In this document: piece by piece, positions 1 through 8,888 of the stretch
Numbering within the stretch: position 1 is the stretch's first letter
How the letters are laid out: each line of letters begins with the position of its first letter
NCBI GenBank assembly: GCA_016178785.1
Contig: JACOSO010000042.1
Location: 1-64,000 of the forward strand
DNA length: 64,000 bases
Direction: 5' to 3'
DNA from: Bacteroidota bacterium
GTDB taxonomy: Bacteria; Bacteroidota; Bacteroidia; Cytophagales; Cyclobacteriaceae
Position numbers and translations under genes: made by a program
The notes under the pieces: model-generated
What the model saw: the letters and a program-made list of their open reading frames with translations, nothing else
Database searches by the model: none
Told to the model about the DNA's origin: nothing

Positions 1-93
1 CCTTCAGATTCGCAGTCGCCCGCGACACCCTTGCTCTTAGCTAATGATACGTACTACAACGCTCATTCGGGACTTCCACCCTATAGCCAGTAA
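1..93 (+). CDS. 3' end of an unidentified plus-strand gene (partial)
   Basis: A reading frame is open from the first base to a TAA at 91-93 and gives 30 residues ending in SGLPPYSQ. The frame is cut by the window edge, so neither family nor function can be read. Two things favour a real gene: the residues look like ordinary protein rather than low complexity, and a hairpin followed by a T-run (116-147) lies 23 bp after the stop in the right orientation. It would be convergent with the SusCD operon on the other strand. A chance open frame of this length is quite possible. Confidence 0.4.
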   Translation, partial: PSDSQSPATPLLLANDTYYNAHSGLPPYSQ

Positions 94-115
94 ACATGCC
101 TGACGCACAAAGAAA

Positions 116-147
116 AGAGGCTGCCTTAAAAAGCAGCCTCTTTTTTT
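116..147. terminator. Bidirectional rho-independent terminator
   Basis: A 9-bp stem (AGAGGCTGC at 116-124, GCAGCCTCT at 133-141) has a short A-rich loop and is followed by seven T on the plus strand and preceded by an A-rich run, so it can act in both directions. It lies between the convergent partial gene ending at 93 and the lipoprotein gene ending at 167. The stem sequence recurs at 6399-6430 and 48154-48185. Confidence 0.8.
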
Positions 148-166
148 AATCCACTCGCTTCAGTTT

Positions 167-1129
167 TTACTTCAAGCTTAAACTGTAAACAAAATTGTAA
201 GTACCACCAAATGCAACATACTTGCATTTGAGTGTAATGGTCCCTAAACACTGGTCGTAAGTTCCTGTTCCAGTAAGATCACCAGGATCAGCCGTGGTCT
301 GAGCAGGAATAACAATGTTCTGATCAAAAGGATTGGTTGAAGGAATCATATCAAAATATGCATCCACACCATCACCCCAGAAGTTATCCAAGTGCATTCT
401 GTTAGGGAAATTAACCTGATCAGGATCGCGCGTGAGCACATTATCTTCTGTGCTACCAGGTGTTTCTACACTAACATATGTACCTGGCCAAGTGCTGGGA
501 TCGAACGCACAATAGCCGATCATGGGATAATTCAATCGCATCGCAGGGTAAAACTGGTTGCTTCCGAAAAGGCCCTGTGAAACGATATCAGAGGCCAACA
601 CTTTTGTTCCATCCACCAAGTTTAAGTCACACTGAATGTTGACCCCGAATTTGTAGTCTCCCTTAACCAATGCATCCACAGTAGCCTGTGGCAGCTTTCC
701 ATTAGTAAAAGTATTATCCAAACCAAGCTTGGCAACGATGTCTACAAATTTAAGGCTAATACTCACCCAAGGTCGCGGGTATGTACCGTCATTCTTGAAT
801 TGCGAAAACGGAACGTTTGTCAACAAAACTTTGGAAATATTGGCGCCAGATCCTTTTAGAACATATATATCGACACTCGCCAAAGAGTTGATATCTGAAG
901 CCAGGTATTCGGCATCAAAATCAAATGTCTCATTGCCAGTGGCAGCACCCGGGGCTGCAACCGTTATAGGCGCTCCATTGTTATAAACGGCATCCAAAGC
1001 CGCACCTCTGAGCGCCAATATGGTCCCCTTTTTTACTTTATCAAATTGAAGTGGATCCAGCGATTTATCCGTACATGAAATCACAACAGCAAATATTGCT
1101 ATCAGGAATAATAAATAATTCTTTTTCAT
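167..1129 (-). CDS. Lipoprotein of SusCD operon 1 (unknown family)
   Basis: 320 residues with a lipoprotein signal: basic MKKN start, hydrophobic core, and a lipobox ending at Cys19 (VVISC), so the mature protein is probably anchored in the outer membrane. No enzymatic motif is recognised. It starts 9 bp after the stop of the upstream susD and is the last gene of a susC-susD-lipoprotein operon. In such operons the third gene is often a surface lipoprotein that helps bind the substrate. That role is inferred from position only. A terminator follows directly. Confidence 0.75.
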   Translation of the reverse strand: MKKNYLLFLIAIFAVVISCTDKSLDPLQFDKVKKGTILALRGAALDAVYNNGAPITVAAPGAATGNETFDFDAEYLASDINSLASVDIYVLKGSGANISKVLLTNVPFSQFKNDGTYPRPWVSISLKFVDIVAKLGLDNTFTNGKLPQATVDALVKGDYKFGVNIQCDLNLVDGTKVLASDIVSQGLFGSNQFYPAMRLNYPMIGYCAFDPSTWPGTYVSVETPGSTEDNVLTRDPDQVNFPNRMHLDNFWGDGVDAYFDMIPSTNPFDQNIVIPAQTTADPGDLTGTGTYDQCLGTITLKCKYVAFGGTYNFVYSLSLK

Positions 1130-1138
1130 AATTCTCTG

Positions 1139-2863
1139 TTAATTAAGGTTATCTGGATTATTATCCCAAAATACTTTGTTAGTAGCACTCGCATCTTTCT
1201 GAACTGCCGAGCTGTTCAAGTTGGCATAAATGGCAGGGTAAACCATGGAGCGGAAGTACACATCTGAGCTCACCTGGAGAGTAGGTTGTAGCCCTCTTGG
1301 TGCGCTGGTTCTTCTATACAGATTGTAAGCCTCTACACCATTTCCAATAAGAGCAATCCAATATTCTTTACCAATTACGTCCATCGGTTTAGCAGCGGCA
1401 TCATAAAGAACACCAACAGCTGTTTGATACGTGGAAGTAGAAGGTAGCACAGCTGCGGGTACTGTCTGACCACCTGCTGTAACAAAAGCCTTAACCGCAG
1501 AAATAGAGTTAGCAATGGCAGTATTTAGAATCGTCTTAGCAATAGCGGGTTGTCCTGCCCTGGCCATCAATTCAGCCCTGGTATAGTCTGTAAAGAAGCC
1601 CATGAAAATAGGTTGTATACCGGCTCCATTTGCCCCATCTCCTCTCTTTGCCGATTTATTGTAGCTCTTTGTAGTAATAGGGTTGGTGTCAATTTTCCCT
1701 CCGGCAGGATAGGCGCCTGCACAAGTCATAGCCGCCCCGTCAGGAGGAGTACCGGAACCATCTCCATGATCGCGACCGAAGAAACCGGGTTGAAAAACGC
1801 AAAACACATTTCCACCCCAGGTTATGTAGTGCGGAGGCATTGCTCCACAAAATATTGCTTTTGGGTCAAAGTTGGCCTCAGTTGATACGACACTCCCTAT
1901 CTGACGATAGAAATAATATCTCCATCGAGGATCCTGTGTCACTTTTGATTGATTGGTGGGATCTGTAGGATCCCATTTGTCAAATACCTCGTGCAAATAG
2001 TAATTATTCCAATAACCGCCAGCAGTACCGGCAACATTACCGTAATACTGATCATACCAAGGGTGACGTGAGCCACTAGGCACTGTAACAGCTCCATACT
2101 TATAAGTGAAGTTTTCTCCCTGCGTATCTACCAGGTTCACTCCTGCTTGAAGGGCACCTGTAGTCAGGTCAATGAAGGTTGCAATCTTTGCATTTGCTTC
2201 TGCCGCTCTCGAAGGGATCATAGAAATATTAATCCAAGCCTTCAACTCGAGCGAATTAGCAAGGGCCGTCCATTTAGTCCGGTCTCCACCGTAGTAAATA
2301 TCCCTGGTAAGTCCTGCGCCTGCAGCTGTTCCTGTCAATGCTAATTGTGCCCTCGCATCTGTCAATAGTTGAATAGCATAAGCATAGATATCAGAACCAC
2401 TTGTCGTAGCAGGATTGAAATTTCCGGATGCACCTTTCAAAGCTTCTGCCTGTGGAACATCTCCAAAAATATCAACGAGGGTCAACCAGGTATAAGCCTC
2501 CAAAATTTTTCCCACAGCCACATGGGTTGTTAAGGTTTTGCTGGCAGCAAGAGGTTGCATTGTTTGGTTATTAATTAAAACACCTCTATATGCCGCATTC
2601 CACAAACCATCCAAGCTGGAAGGATTGTAGGCCGTCTGGTAACGATAGCCGCCTGTCATGGCTTGCATACGTACCAAAGGATCGACTGTACCGGAAGCAG
2701 AATGCATGAAATCGGCAAAACTCAATTGAACGCCATTCATGATCAAATCAACATCCGCACCGGACACACTGATCTGATTGGGGTTCTGCAAATCCCCATC
2801 CAGCTTACAAGCCGATGCGATAAGGAATACAAAAATTCCAAGTTTCTTATATATGTTCTTCAT
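1139..2863 (-). CDS. SusD/RagB-family nutrient-binding outer-membrane lipoprotein
   Basis: 574 residues. A lipoprotein signal ends at Cys19 (LIASAC). The N-terminal part has the SusD-like pattern: an NPNQ segment after the lipid anchor, then TPR-like helices containing LTLVDIFGDVP and EALKG near residues 130-145, a typical SusD signature. SusD proteins cap the SusC barrel and capture ligand at the cell surface. The shape best matches the SusD-like_2 group. It starts 12 bp after the susC stop, so the two are co-transcribed. No glycoside hydrolase, sulfatase or peptidase gene lies next to the pair, so the substrate cannot be named. Confidence 0.92.
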   Translation of the reverse strand: MKNIYKKLGIFVFLIASACKLDGDLQNPNQISVSGADVDLIMNGVQLSFADFMHSASGTVDPLVRMQAMTGGYRYQTAYNPSSLDGLWNAAYRGVLINNQTMQPLAASKTLTTHVAVGKILEAYTWLTLVDIFGDVPQAEALKGASGNFNPATTSGSDIYAYAIQLLTDARAQLALTGTAAGAGLTRDIYYGGDRTKWTALANSLELKAWINISMIPSRAAEANAKIATFIDLTTGALQAGVNLVDTQGENFTYKYGAVTVPSGSRHPWYDQYYGNVAGTAGGYWNNYYLHEVFDKWDPTDPTNQSKVTQDPRWRYYFYRQIGSVVSTEANFDPKAIFCGAMPPHYITWGGNVFCVFQPGFFGRDHGDGSGTPPDGAAMTCAGAYPAGGKIDTNPITTKSYNKSAKRGDGANGAGIQPIFMGFFTDYTRAELMARAGQPAIAKTILNTAIANSISAVKAFVTAGGQTVPAAVLPSTSTYQTAVGVLYDAAAKPMDVIGKEYWIALIGNGVEAYNLYRRTSAPRGLQPTLQVSSDVYFRSMVYPAIYANLNSSAVQKDASATNKVFWDNNPDNLN

Positions 2864-2875
2864 TGTAGTAGTCGT

Positions 2876-5800
2876 TTAGAAATTAACTTTGATGTTCACA
2901 CCAAATCTACGAGCTGAAGGGCCTCCCAGGAAATCGAAACCTGCACCATTGCCTGCTCCATAAGCTGTTCTGTCGAAGTCAGCCTTCGAATATTTTGGTG
3001 CATTGACCGCCTTCCACCATATGTTGCTACCTACCGCAGAGATGTTCACAGAGCGAAGCTTCAATTTAGACACCCATGCTTTTGGCAACGAATAGCTCAA
3101 TGACACTTCCCTGAACCTAATCCGGGTCGCATCATATACACCTCTATCGCTAGCGCTACCACCAACAATAGTATTATTAAAGAACACACCGGCAGTAGTT
3201 AATGGAACTGTGTTGGGTGTATACCCGATTACATTTCCACTTCCATCCGTTTGCTTGATAACACCCGGCAGAATTAAAGGAAGCGTTGGATCAAAATTTT
3301 CCAAATCTCTGGATACTCCGCGACCAATCATAGTGGCGGCAGTGTAAGAGAATATCTGACCACCGGCTACGTAATCCCACTGCATTCCGAACGTAATGGA
3401 TTTCCAGGTGAGGCTGGTGAGAGCCGAACCAAACCATTTAGGGTTGGGATTAGCGATAACACCAATATCATTGGAAATATCATAACTTCCTGTAGAGGTC
3501 ACAATCAACTGGCCATCAGGAGCCTTGGGTACAGAAGTACCTTGAATAACATTCAGCGGCTGACCTTCAATAGCGAAGTTTCCGAGGTTAGTAAATCCGC
3601 TAGTCAAAATTGATTTTGAACCGGCTGGTAACGATTTCACTAATGACGTGTTTTTGGTATAATTGGTCGTTATATCCCATGTCCAGTTACCACTGCGAAT
3701 CGGTGTTACCGTTAAAGCGATCTCAAAACCCTTGTTTGAAATTGTTCCGGCATTTATGTTGGTCGAACCAAAGCCGGTTGAATAATCCAACGTTCTTGAG
3801 ATAATCTGATCTTTCGCATTACGATCGTAATAAGAAGCATTCAGTTTGATTCTTCTCTCGAACATCTGGCTCTCGATACCAACCTCTGCCTCTGTTAAAA
3901 GTTCAGGCTTCAAGTTAGGGTTGGCAAGCGTATAAGGTAATGCAGATGTAACCACATTGCCTTGACCATCGGTACGAGTTTGAGCGTTCAAAGTCAGCGA
4001 GGATCTTGTGTTATAAGCGCCACCAAAATTGGCAGAAGTTCCATAAGCAACACGAACCTTTAAGAAATCAAGCACTGAAGAAGCAAAATTGGGAAATGCT
4101 GCCGTTGGAATAAACGCTACGCTAGCGCTGGGATAAAATTGAGATCTGTTATTTTTTTCCAAAACAGAAGCCCAGTCATTTCTAGCTGACAAGCCAACAT
4201 ACAGCATACTTTTGTATCCAAGGTTTGCATCGAAGTATACGCCCTGAATGGCACTGTTATACTGATAATTCAATTGGTTGCCTCTCCAATCTCTTGGATT
4301 GGTGCTGGTGAAGTTTCTGTGTTCGAGCAGGCCAAAAACAACCTGACCCAAACTCTCCAATCCTTCCTGGCGATACGTGTTTCTTCTGTAGTTATATCCA
4401 ACTACTCCATTCAAACTCAAATCCTGCGAAAGGTTTTTATTGAAATTAACCAAAACTGACTGGTCTATCACAGTGCTGAATCCTGTTGCAGTACGATAAG
4501 CTCCGGGAGTAAGCGATCCTGAAAATCCGGCATCACCACTCTTATTGTTCCAATATGTTTGAAACTCAGAATAGGTATCGTAACCCAGGCGGTAAGTAAC
4601 ATTCAACCAATTGGTCAATTTGTAATTAAAACTTGTATTGGAATTGAAACGATTCGTAAGGTTGGTTTGCCTAGCATTTTGCAGCAGCCAATATGGGTTG
4701 GTAATCCCCTTGGTATTGCGATAGTATACACTAGTATGGTCAACCGGGTTCTCCCAAGGCCAGTTTGTCAAATCAATGTTACGGGGAGTAAAAAACAAGT
4801 TCGCAAAAATAGATGGACCACCACCAAATGTGTTTGAGGCATCGCCCGCAGCAGTGGGGGGTGTTTGAAAATCCGTCCTTGCAAAATTGAATGTACCGGT
4901 AAAGGACAGTTTATCTGTCAACTTGGCGTTTCCTCCCATGGAGAAGTTGTCTCGTTGCACAGTATTGTTTTTCACAAATCCATTCTCATCAAGATGGCTA
5001 TAGCTGAAATTCAAATTTCCGAATTCAGTTTTAGCGCCTAATGTTAAAGAGGTCGTAGAAGAAGACCCGGTTTGAAAGAAATCCTTCACATTGTTAGGGG
5101 CCGCTACAGGAATGTATCCCGGAATAGTTTGACCTGGCAATACAGTTGTGGCAGAGGTCTGAAATTCAGGATGGTCGGGGAATAAATTTCTCCACTCGTA
5201 ATAAGGATGGTTAAATCGCTGTGGAGTGCCATCAAACAAAGGTCCCCAGTTACTATAAAATTCACCATAAGCGCCATCAAAACCATTGGCCCATTTGTTT
5301 TGAAATTCGGGTACAACTGCTTGCGTAGCAAAATAAGATTGCGTTATAGAACCTTCAAATTTGTTCTGCTGACCTTTAGAAGATCCAGTTTTTGTGGTTA
5401 CCAAAATCACACCATTTCTTCCTTGTGATCCGTACAAAGTGGTTGCACTTAATCCTCTCAAAACAGAAATAGACTCAATGTTATTTGGGTCAATATCTAA
5501 AAAGCGAGCAGGCGCAATAGCACCATCAACAAAGCTACCCTGAATATCATTCTGATCTGTATTGATAGGAACACCATTCACCACCCAAAGAGGTGAGTTA
5601 ACACCTGTGATGGAGCTGTTTCCGCGAATACTGATTTTCGAAGCGCTACCAGCCAAACCTGATGAATTCAGGATTTGAAGACCGGGAGTTCTTCCTTGCA
5701 AAGCACGACCCACATCTGTCTCTGGCTTATTGGCAAGAAGCTGTGAAGAGATTGTGGTTTGAGCATAGCCCAAAGCCTTTTGCTCTCTCTCAATCCCTTG

Positions 5801-6124
5801 GGCAGTAACAACAATCTCAGAAAGTTGCTTTATGTCAAGACCCAACTGGATATCGATTACTGACCGCTCGCCAATTTCTATTTCTTGAGTAGAAAGTCCG
5901 ATAAATGAGAAAACAAGACTTCCTCCAGAAGGCGGTACGGTAAGGGAGTATTTCCCCTCAGAATCAGTCACGGTACCATTGGTGGTTCCTTTGACCAACA
6001 CATTCACACCAGGTAAAGCACTTCCATCTTCGCTGGAAGCGACTTTGCCCGTCACCACCCGATCCTGCGCCCAGACACTGAGAGCAAAACCGAATGAGAA
6101 GCACATTAGTAAAAACTTCTTCAT
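2876..6124 (-). CDS. SusC/RagA-family TonB-linked outer-membrane transporter
   Basis: 1082 residues. The signal peptide is residues 1-20 (ending SVWAQ). A carboxypeptidase-D-like regulatory domain covers about 22-105 and includes GKYSLTVP. A TonB-dependent plug covers about 115-245 with the SusC signature SVLRGLSATTLYGSQGRNG near 220-238. The rest is a large beta barrel ending in aromatic-rich strands and a terminal F. It imports a ligand with its SusD partner using TonB energy. The first 20 residues are identical to those of the second SusC (8889-12131), and the first 60 coding nucleotides differ at only two sites, while the barrels are strongly diverged. Confidence 0.95.
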   Translation of the reverse strand: MKKFLLMCFSFGFALSVWAQDRVVTGKVASSEDGSALPGVNVLVKGTTNGTVTDSEGKYSLTVPPSGGSLVFSFIGLSTQEIEIGERSVIDIQLGLDIKQLSEIVVTAQGIEREQKALGYAQTTISSQLLANKPETDVGRALQGRTPGLQILNSSGLAGSASKISIRGNSSITGVNSPLWVVNGVPINTDQNDIQGSFVDGAIAPARFLDIDPNNIESISVLRGLSATTLYGSQGRNGVILVTTKTGSSKGQQNKFEGSITQSYFATQAVVPEFQNKWANGFDGAYGEFYSNWGPLFDGTPQRFNHPYYEWRNLFPDHPEFQTSATTVLPGQTIPGYIPVAAPNNVKDFFQTGSSSTTSLTLGAKTEFGNLNFSYSHLDENGFVKNNTVQRDNFSMGGNAKLTDKLSFTGTFNFARTDFQTPPTAAGDASNTFGGGPSIFANLFFTPRNIDLTNWPWENPVDHTSVYYRNTKGITNPYWLLQNARQTNLTNRFNSNTSFNYKLTNWLNVTYRLGYDTYSEFQTYWNNKSGDAGFSGSLTPGAYRTATGFSTVIDQSVLVNFNKNLSQDLSLNGVVGYNYRRNTYRQEGLESLGQVVFGLLEHRNFTSTNPRDWRGNQLNYQYNSAIQGVYFDANLGYKSMLYVGLSARNDWASVLEKNNRSQFYPSASVAFIPTAAFPNFASSVLDFLKVRVAYGTSANFGGAYNTRSSLTLNAQTRTDGQGNVVTSALPYTLANPNLKPELLTEAEVGIESQMFERRIKLNASYYDRNAKDQIISRTLDYSTGFGSTNINAGTISNKGFEIALTVTPIRSGNWTWDITTNYTKNTSLVKSLPAGSKSILTSGFTNLGNFAIEGQPLNVIQGTSVPKAPDGQLIVTSTGSYDISNDIGVIANPNPKWFGSALTSLTWKSITFGMQWDYVAGGQIFSYTAATMIGRGVSRDLENFDPTLPLILPGVIKQTDGSGNVIGYTPNTVPLTTAGVFFNNTIVGGSASDRGVYDATRIRFREVSLSYSLPKAWVSKLKLRSVNISAVGSNIWWKAVNAPKYSKADFDRTAYGAGNGAGFDFLGGPSARRFGVNIKVNF

Positions 6125-6155
6125 AGGTTTAGGTTTAGGTTAAAAATTAGGAACT

Positions 6156-6185
6156 GAAAATTAAGGCTAATTTGTCGAAAACAAA
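6156..6185 (-). promoter_or_regulatory. Bacteroidetes-type promoter of SusCD operon 1
   Basis: On the minus strand a TTTG (-33 box, 6182-6185) is followed after 18 nt by TAATTTTC (-7 box, 6156-6163), a one-mismatch fit to TAnnTTTG. The box lies 32 nt before the ATG at 6124. The same boxes, spacing and offset occur in front of the second susC (12163-12192), which supports the call. Confidence 0.65.
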
Positions 6186-6398
6186 ATTCTGCTAATATTT
6201 TTTAGACGGTCATCAAAGGTCATGGCAAGCCTAAAATTCGAAATTTTATTCCGTCAACCCACCTTGGGATTATGATTTTCAGCTCCTCTGAAAAGTCGGA
6301 TGGCTAACGATCACACTAAAAATACCCCGTAGTGTGGGGCAATAAAAAAAATAAGAATAGAGGTACCAGCTCTCCTATTTTTCGCTCCTAAATGCAAA

Positions 6399-6430
6399 AG
6401 AGGCTACCCTTTGGGCAGCCTCTTTTTTTA
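6399..6430. terminator. Terminator downstream of SusCD operon 2
   Basis: The stem is AGAGGCT (6399-6405) pairing with AGCCTCT (6417-6423), with GG/CC pairing extending inward and a T-run to 6430. It lies 20 bp downstream of the DUF1735-like lipoprotein gene on the minus strand. The stem is nearly the same as at 116-141 and 48154-48185. Confidence 0.75.
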
Positions 6431-6449
6431 AATTAAGAATCAGACAGAC

Positions 6450-7358
6450 CTACTTATGCACGAGCTTATCATGTATGATTCGGAAAGTTCCACTTGTGTT
6501 GGTGTACTCGTACCATAGATCAAGAGTTTTAGTAGCTGGATCATAAGTACTAGGATAATGTGTAGATAGTACTAATGCATTTAGTGTACAATCGGCATTA
6601 GGAACAAGGGTTACTGTATTATTAGATGGATTAACTGTAACATTAATCCGGCCAAAACCACCATCTGAATTACCTGCGTGGATTGCGACAGTCTTGCTGC
6701 TCAGCGTACTGGCAGTAGTCGGATCAAATGTCCAACTCTGAACACTAACGAGCGTGCCAGAAGGAGGATTTGTCGATTGATCGGCATCACTGGCGGCATT
6801 ATAATTATACCGCTTACCAGTTGATTTGTACTGGCCTTCGTACGCACTTGGTAACGCAACCTTAATAAACTTGTCACCGCCTGCTGTGTAGCCGGTAGCT
6901 GTAGTGACCAAGCCAATGGCGTAGTCTTTAGAAAGATCCAGTCCGGCAGCCTTCATATCCATTTTCAACTCCTTAATCCATTCGCCAGGACCAAATTCCA
7001 AAGCGGCCGGACTAAAAGAAAAATACTGTGCGTCCAACGGGGCATACTGAATATCATCAGGATTGGCCGCGTTACGATCCAATACAATTTGAGGATCTAC
7101 AGAAAAACTTGCTGAAACTGTTTGGTTCAGAGCAGCGGCTGAATTTGCATCCTTATATATTGTAGCTAAAGTTACGGTGCTTGTGGTCGTTGGAGCGACA
7201 ACCAGCTTATCAGGTCCTGCATCCGCTCTAAGGATATTAGGGCCTTTGCCATCCAATTCGTTTTTAGGTTCTGGTTCGCAGGAGATAAATACTCCCACTC
7301 CTCCAGCCAAAACCAGTCCCATGATGGCTTTTCTAAACTTGAAATCAATTTTTTTCAT
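6450..7358 (-). CDS. DUF1735-like surface lipoprotein of SusCD operon 2
   Basis: 302 residues. The lipoprotein signal ends at Cys27 (VFISC). The N-terminal half has the pattern of DUF1735 (BT_3987-like) domains found in SusCD operons: a Val-rich strand, a YFSFSPAALEFGPGEWIKEL segment near residues 112-131, then LDLSKDYAIGLV. The C-terminal half is a separate beta-rich region without a recognised family. It is third in the susC-susD-lipoprotein operon, 26 bp after susD, and probably contributes to ligand binding at the cell surface. The family call rests on pattern only. Confidence 0.75.
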   Translation of the reverse strand: MKKIDFKFRKAIMGLVLAGGVGVFISCEPEPKNELDGKGPNILRADAGPDKLVVAPTTTSTVTLATIYKDANSAAALNQTVSASFSVDPQIVLDRNAANPDDIQYAPLDAQYFSFSPAALEFGPGEWIKELKMDMKAAGLDLSKDYAIGLVTTATGYTAGGDKFIKVALPSAYEGQYKSTGKRYNYNAASDADQSTNPPSGTLVSVQSWTFDPTTASTLSSKTVAIHAGNSDGGFGRINVTVNPSNNTVTLVPNADCTLNALVLSTHYPSTYDPATKTLDLWYEYTNTSGTFRIIHDKLVHK

Positions 7359-7384
7359 AAAATATTATATTTTGAAAATAATTT

Positions 7385-8866
7385 TTATTTATCCCACCAT
7401 ACATGGCTTTCCTGTGTATCTCCGTTATCAAGCAAAGCTACAGCCGCTTTTATATTATCAGGGTTCAATCCATATTCGCCAGTAAAATAGATAAACCGCA
7501 CAGGTATTAGACCACTAAGATTTGCTGGTTGCGGAGCTGGCGCCAATACAGGGAAACCTGTTCTTCTCCACTCAGCCCATCCTTGGTCTCCATTTGGATA
7601 AAACGAGATCCAGCGTTGAGTTGCAATTTTTTCCGCAATAGTTGAGGTTGAGGAAGCTAAATCGACTACTGGTTTAGTCATGTAGGCATTATAATTAGTT
7701 CCTGTTCCATATTGATTCCAATGTTTCCATGACTCCATGATTCCATTTGCATACATAGCGGCATAGTCTTCTGAAGTCCATCCAAGTCCACCTTTGGCCA
7801 CTGGAACAGCTGCCTCGGCTCTAGCCAATAAAACATCAGCGGCTGTAAGAATAGTCAATGTACTTGCTTTGTCCCGGTATGCATTATTTAAAATAAGTGA
7901 ATGATCTTTATTTGCCGGTTGTGAAGTCCAATTCAAGGCATCATCTCTCTTATACCCATATGGCATCCCTACTAAATTTGTACTAGGGGCAACTACATTC
8001 CCAAAACCAAACCTTCTGTCGTCAGTGTTAGTATTAAGGAAATTAGCAACAGTTGCTGATACATTCTGATCAGCCCCAAATCCGAACCAAGGATTGTAGA
8101 ATTCAGTGGCGTTGCCTGGGTACGTCAGGGTAATATCGTCTGCTGAGGTAGTTAGCACACCCCCATTCGTACCCAAATTAGTAATTACATCATTAAATTC
8201 CTGGCTTCCTTTGGTCGGATCTGCTTTGGAAATACGCAAGGCAAGTATCAATCTCAGGGAGTTGGCATATTTCTTCCAGCGCGAAATGTCACCATTAAAC
8301 AAAATATCCCCATTTATTGCGGGAGGAAGATTATCAAATTGTGCAACTGCTTCTTTCAGTTCTTTAAAGAGATCGGTATAAATTGACTGCTGAGTATCGA
8401 ACTTAGGATTAGGCTTTCCCTTAAGCGCTTCAGAATAGGGCATGTCTCCATACCTGTCGGTTAAGACAGAAAATCGATGCGCCTTAAGAATTCTTGCAAC
8501 AGCTATTTGATTATTATTTGAACCATTTAGCGCGGCATACGCTGCAGTAGATGGATCTGAGTTAATGTTAATAATGTTCTGCAGATCATAAATAATTCCA
8601 CTCAAATCACCCCAGTTAACATCTTGAAGTGAGTATCTTGATGCATCCGTATAGAGCGTTTGTGAGAAATATTGGCAATAAAGCCCGCTCGTAACCCCCG
8701 TACCAGTGGCTCCGGCATAACCACCTGAAGCCAGAGAATTTGTCAACAAAGCCGAGGTCAAGGGAACAGCAGAACCATTAGGGCTAACATTGGTGTTGCC
8801 AAAATCGCTACAGCCTAAGGCTCCAAGGAGCATCAATGACCAAGCATATTTAAAATAGTTTTTCAT
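7385..8866 (-). CDS. SusD/RagB-family lipoprotein
   Basis: 493 residues with lipobox Cys19 (LLGALGC), then the mature SusD start with NVSPNGS. The family segment LTDRYGDMPYSEALKGKPNPKFD lies near residues 136-158, and the C-terminal helical half contains DVLLARAEAA (about 345-354), typical of SusD-like proteins. It is the surface ligand-binding partner of the SusC encoded 22 bp upstream. It is shorter than the other SusD in the window (574 aa) and clearly diverged from it, so the two systems probably bind different ligands. No substrate-degrading enzyme is adjacent. Confidence 0.92.
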   Translation of the reverse strand: MKNYFKYAWSLMLLGALGCSDFGNTNVSPNGSAVPLTSALLTNSLASGGYAGATGTGVTSGLYCQYFSQTLYTDASRYSLQDVNWGDLSGIIYDLQNIININSDPSTAAYAALNGSNNNQIAVARILKAHRFSVLTDRYGDMPYSEALKGKPNPKFDTQQSIYTDLFKELKEAVAQFDNLPPAINGDILFNGDISRWKKYANSLRLILALRISKADPTKGSQEFNDVITNLGTNGGVLTTSADDITLTYPGNATEFYNPWFGFGADQNVSATVANFLNTNTDDRRFGFGNVVAPSTNLVGMPYGYKRDDALNWTSQPANKDHSLILNNAYRDKASTLTILTAADVLLARAEAAVPVAKGGLGWTSEDYAAMYANGIMESWKHWNQYGTGTNYNAYMTKPVVDLASSTSTIAEKIATQRWISFYPNGDQGWAEWRRTGFPVLAPAPQPANLSGLIPVRFIYFTGEYGLNPDNIKAAVALLDNGDTQESHVWWDK

Positions 8867-8888
8867 AATTCTGAATTTAGTTTAGGGT

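Larger units (their letters stand above)
6125..6449. other. Intergenic region upstream of susC 1
   Basis: 325 bp without a gene. It holds the leader and promoter of susC 1 (6125-6185), a small CCCC/GGGG hairpin at 6325-6339 followed by GCAATAAAAAAA, a weak AT-flanked hairpin around 6351-6385, and the terminator of operon 2 (6399-6430). The middle part (6190-6320) shows nothing I can name. Confidence 0.6.
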
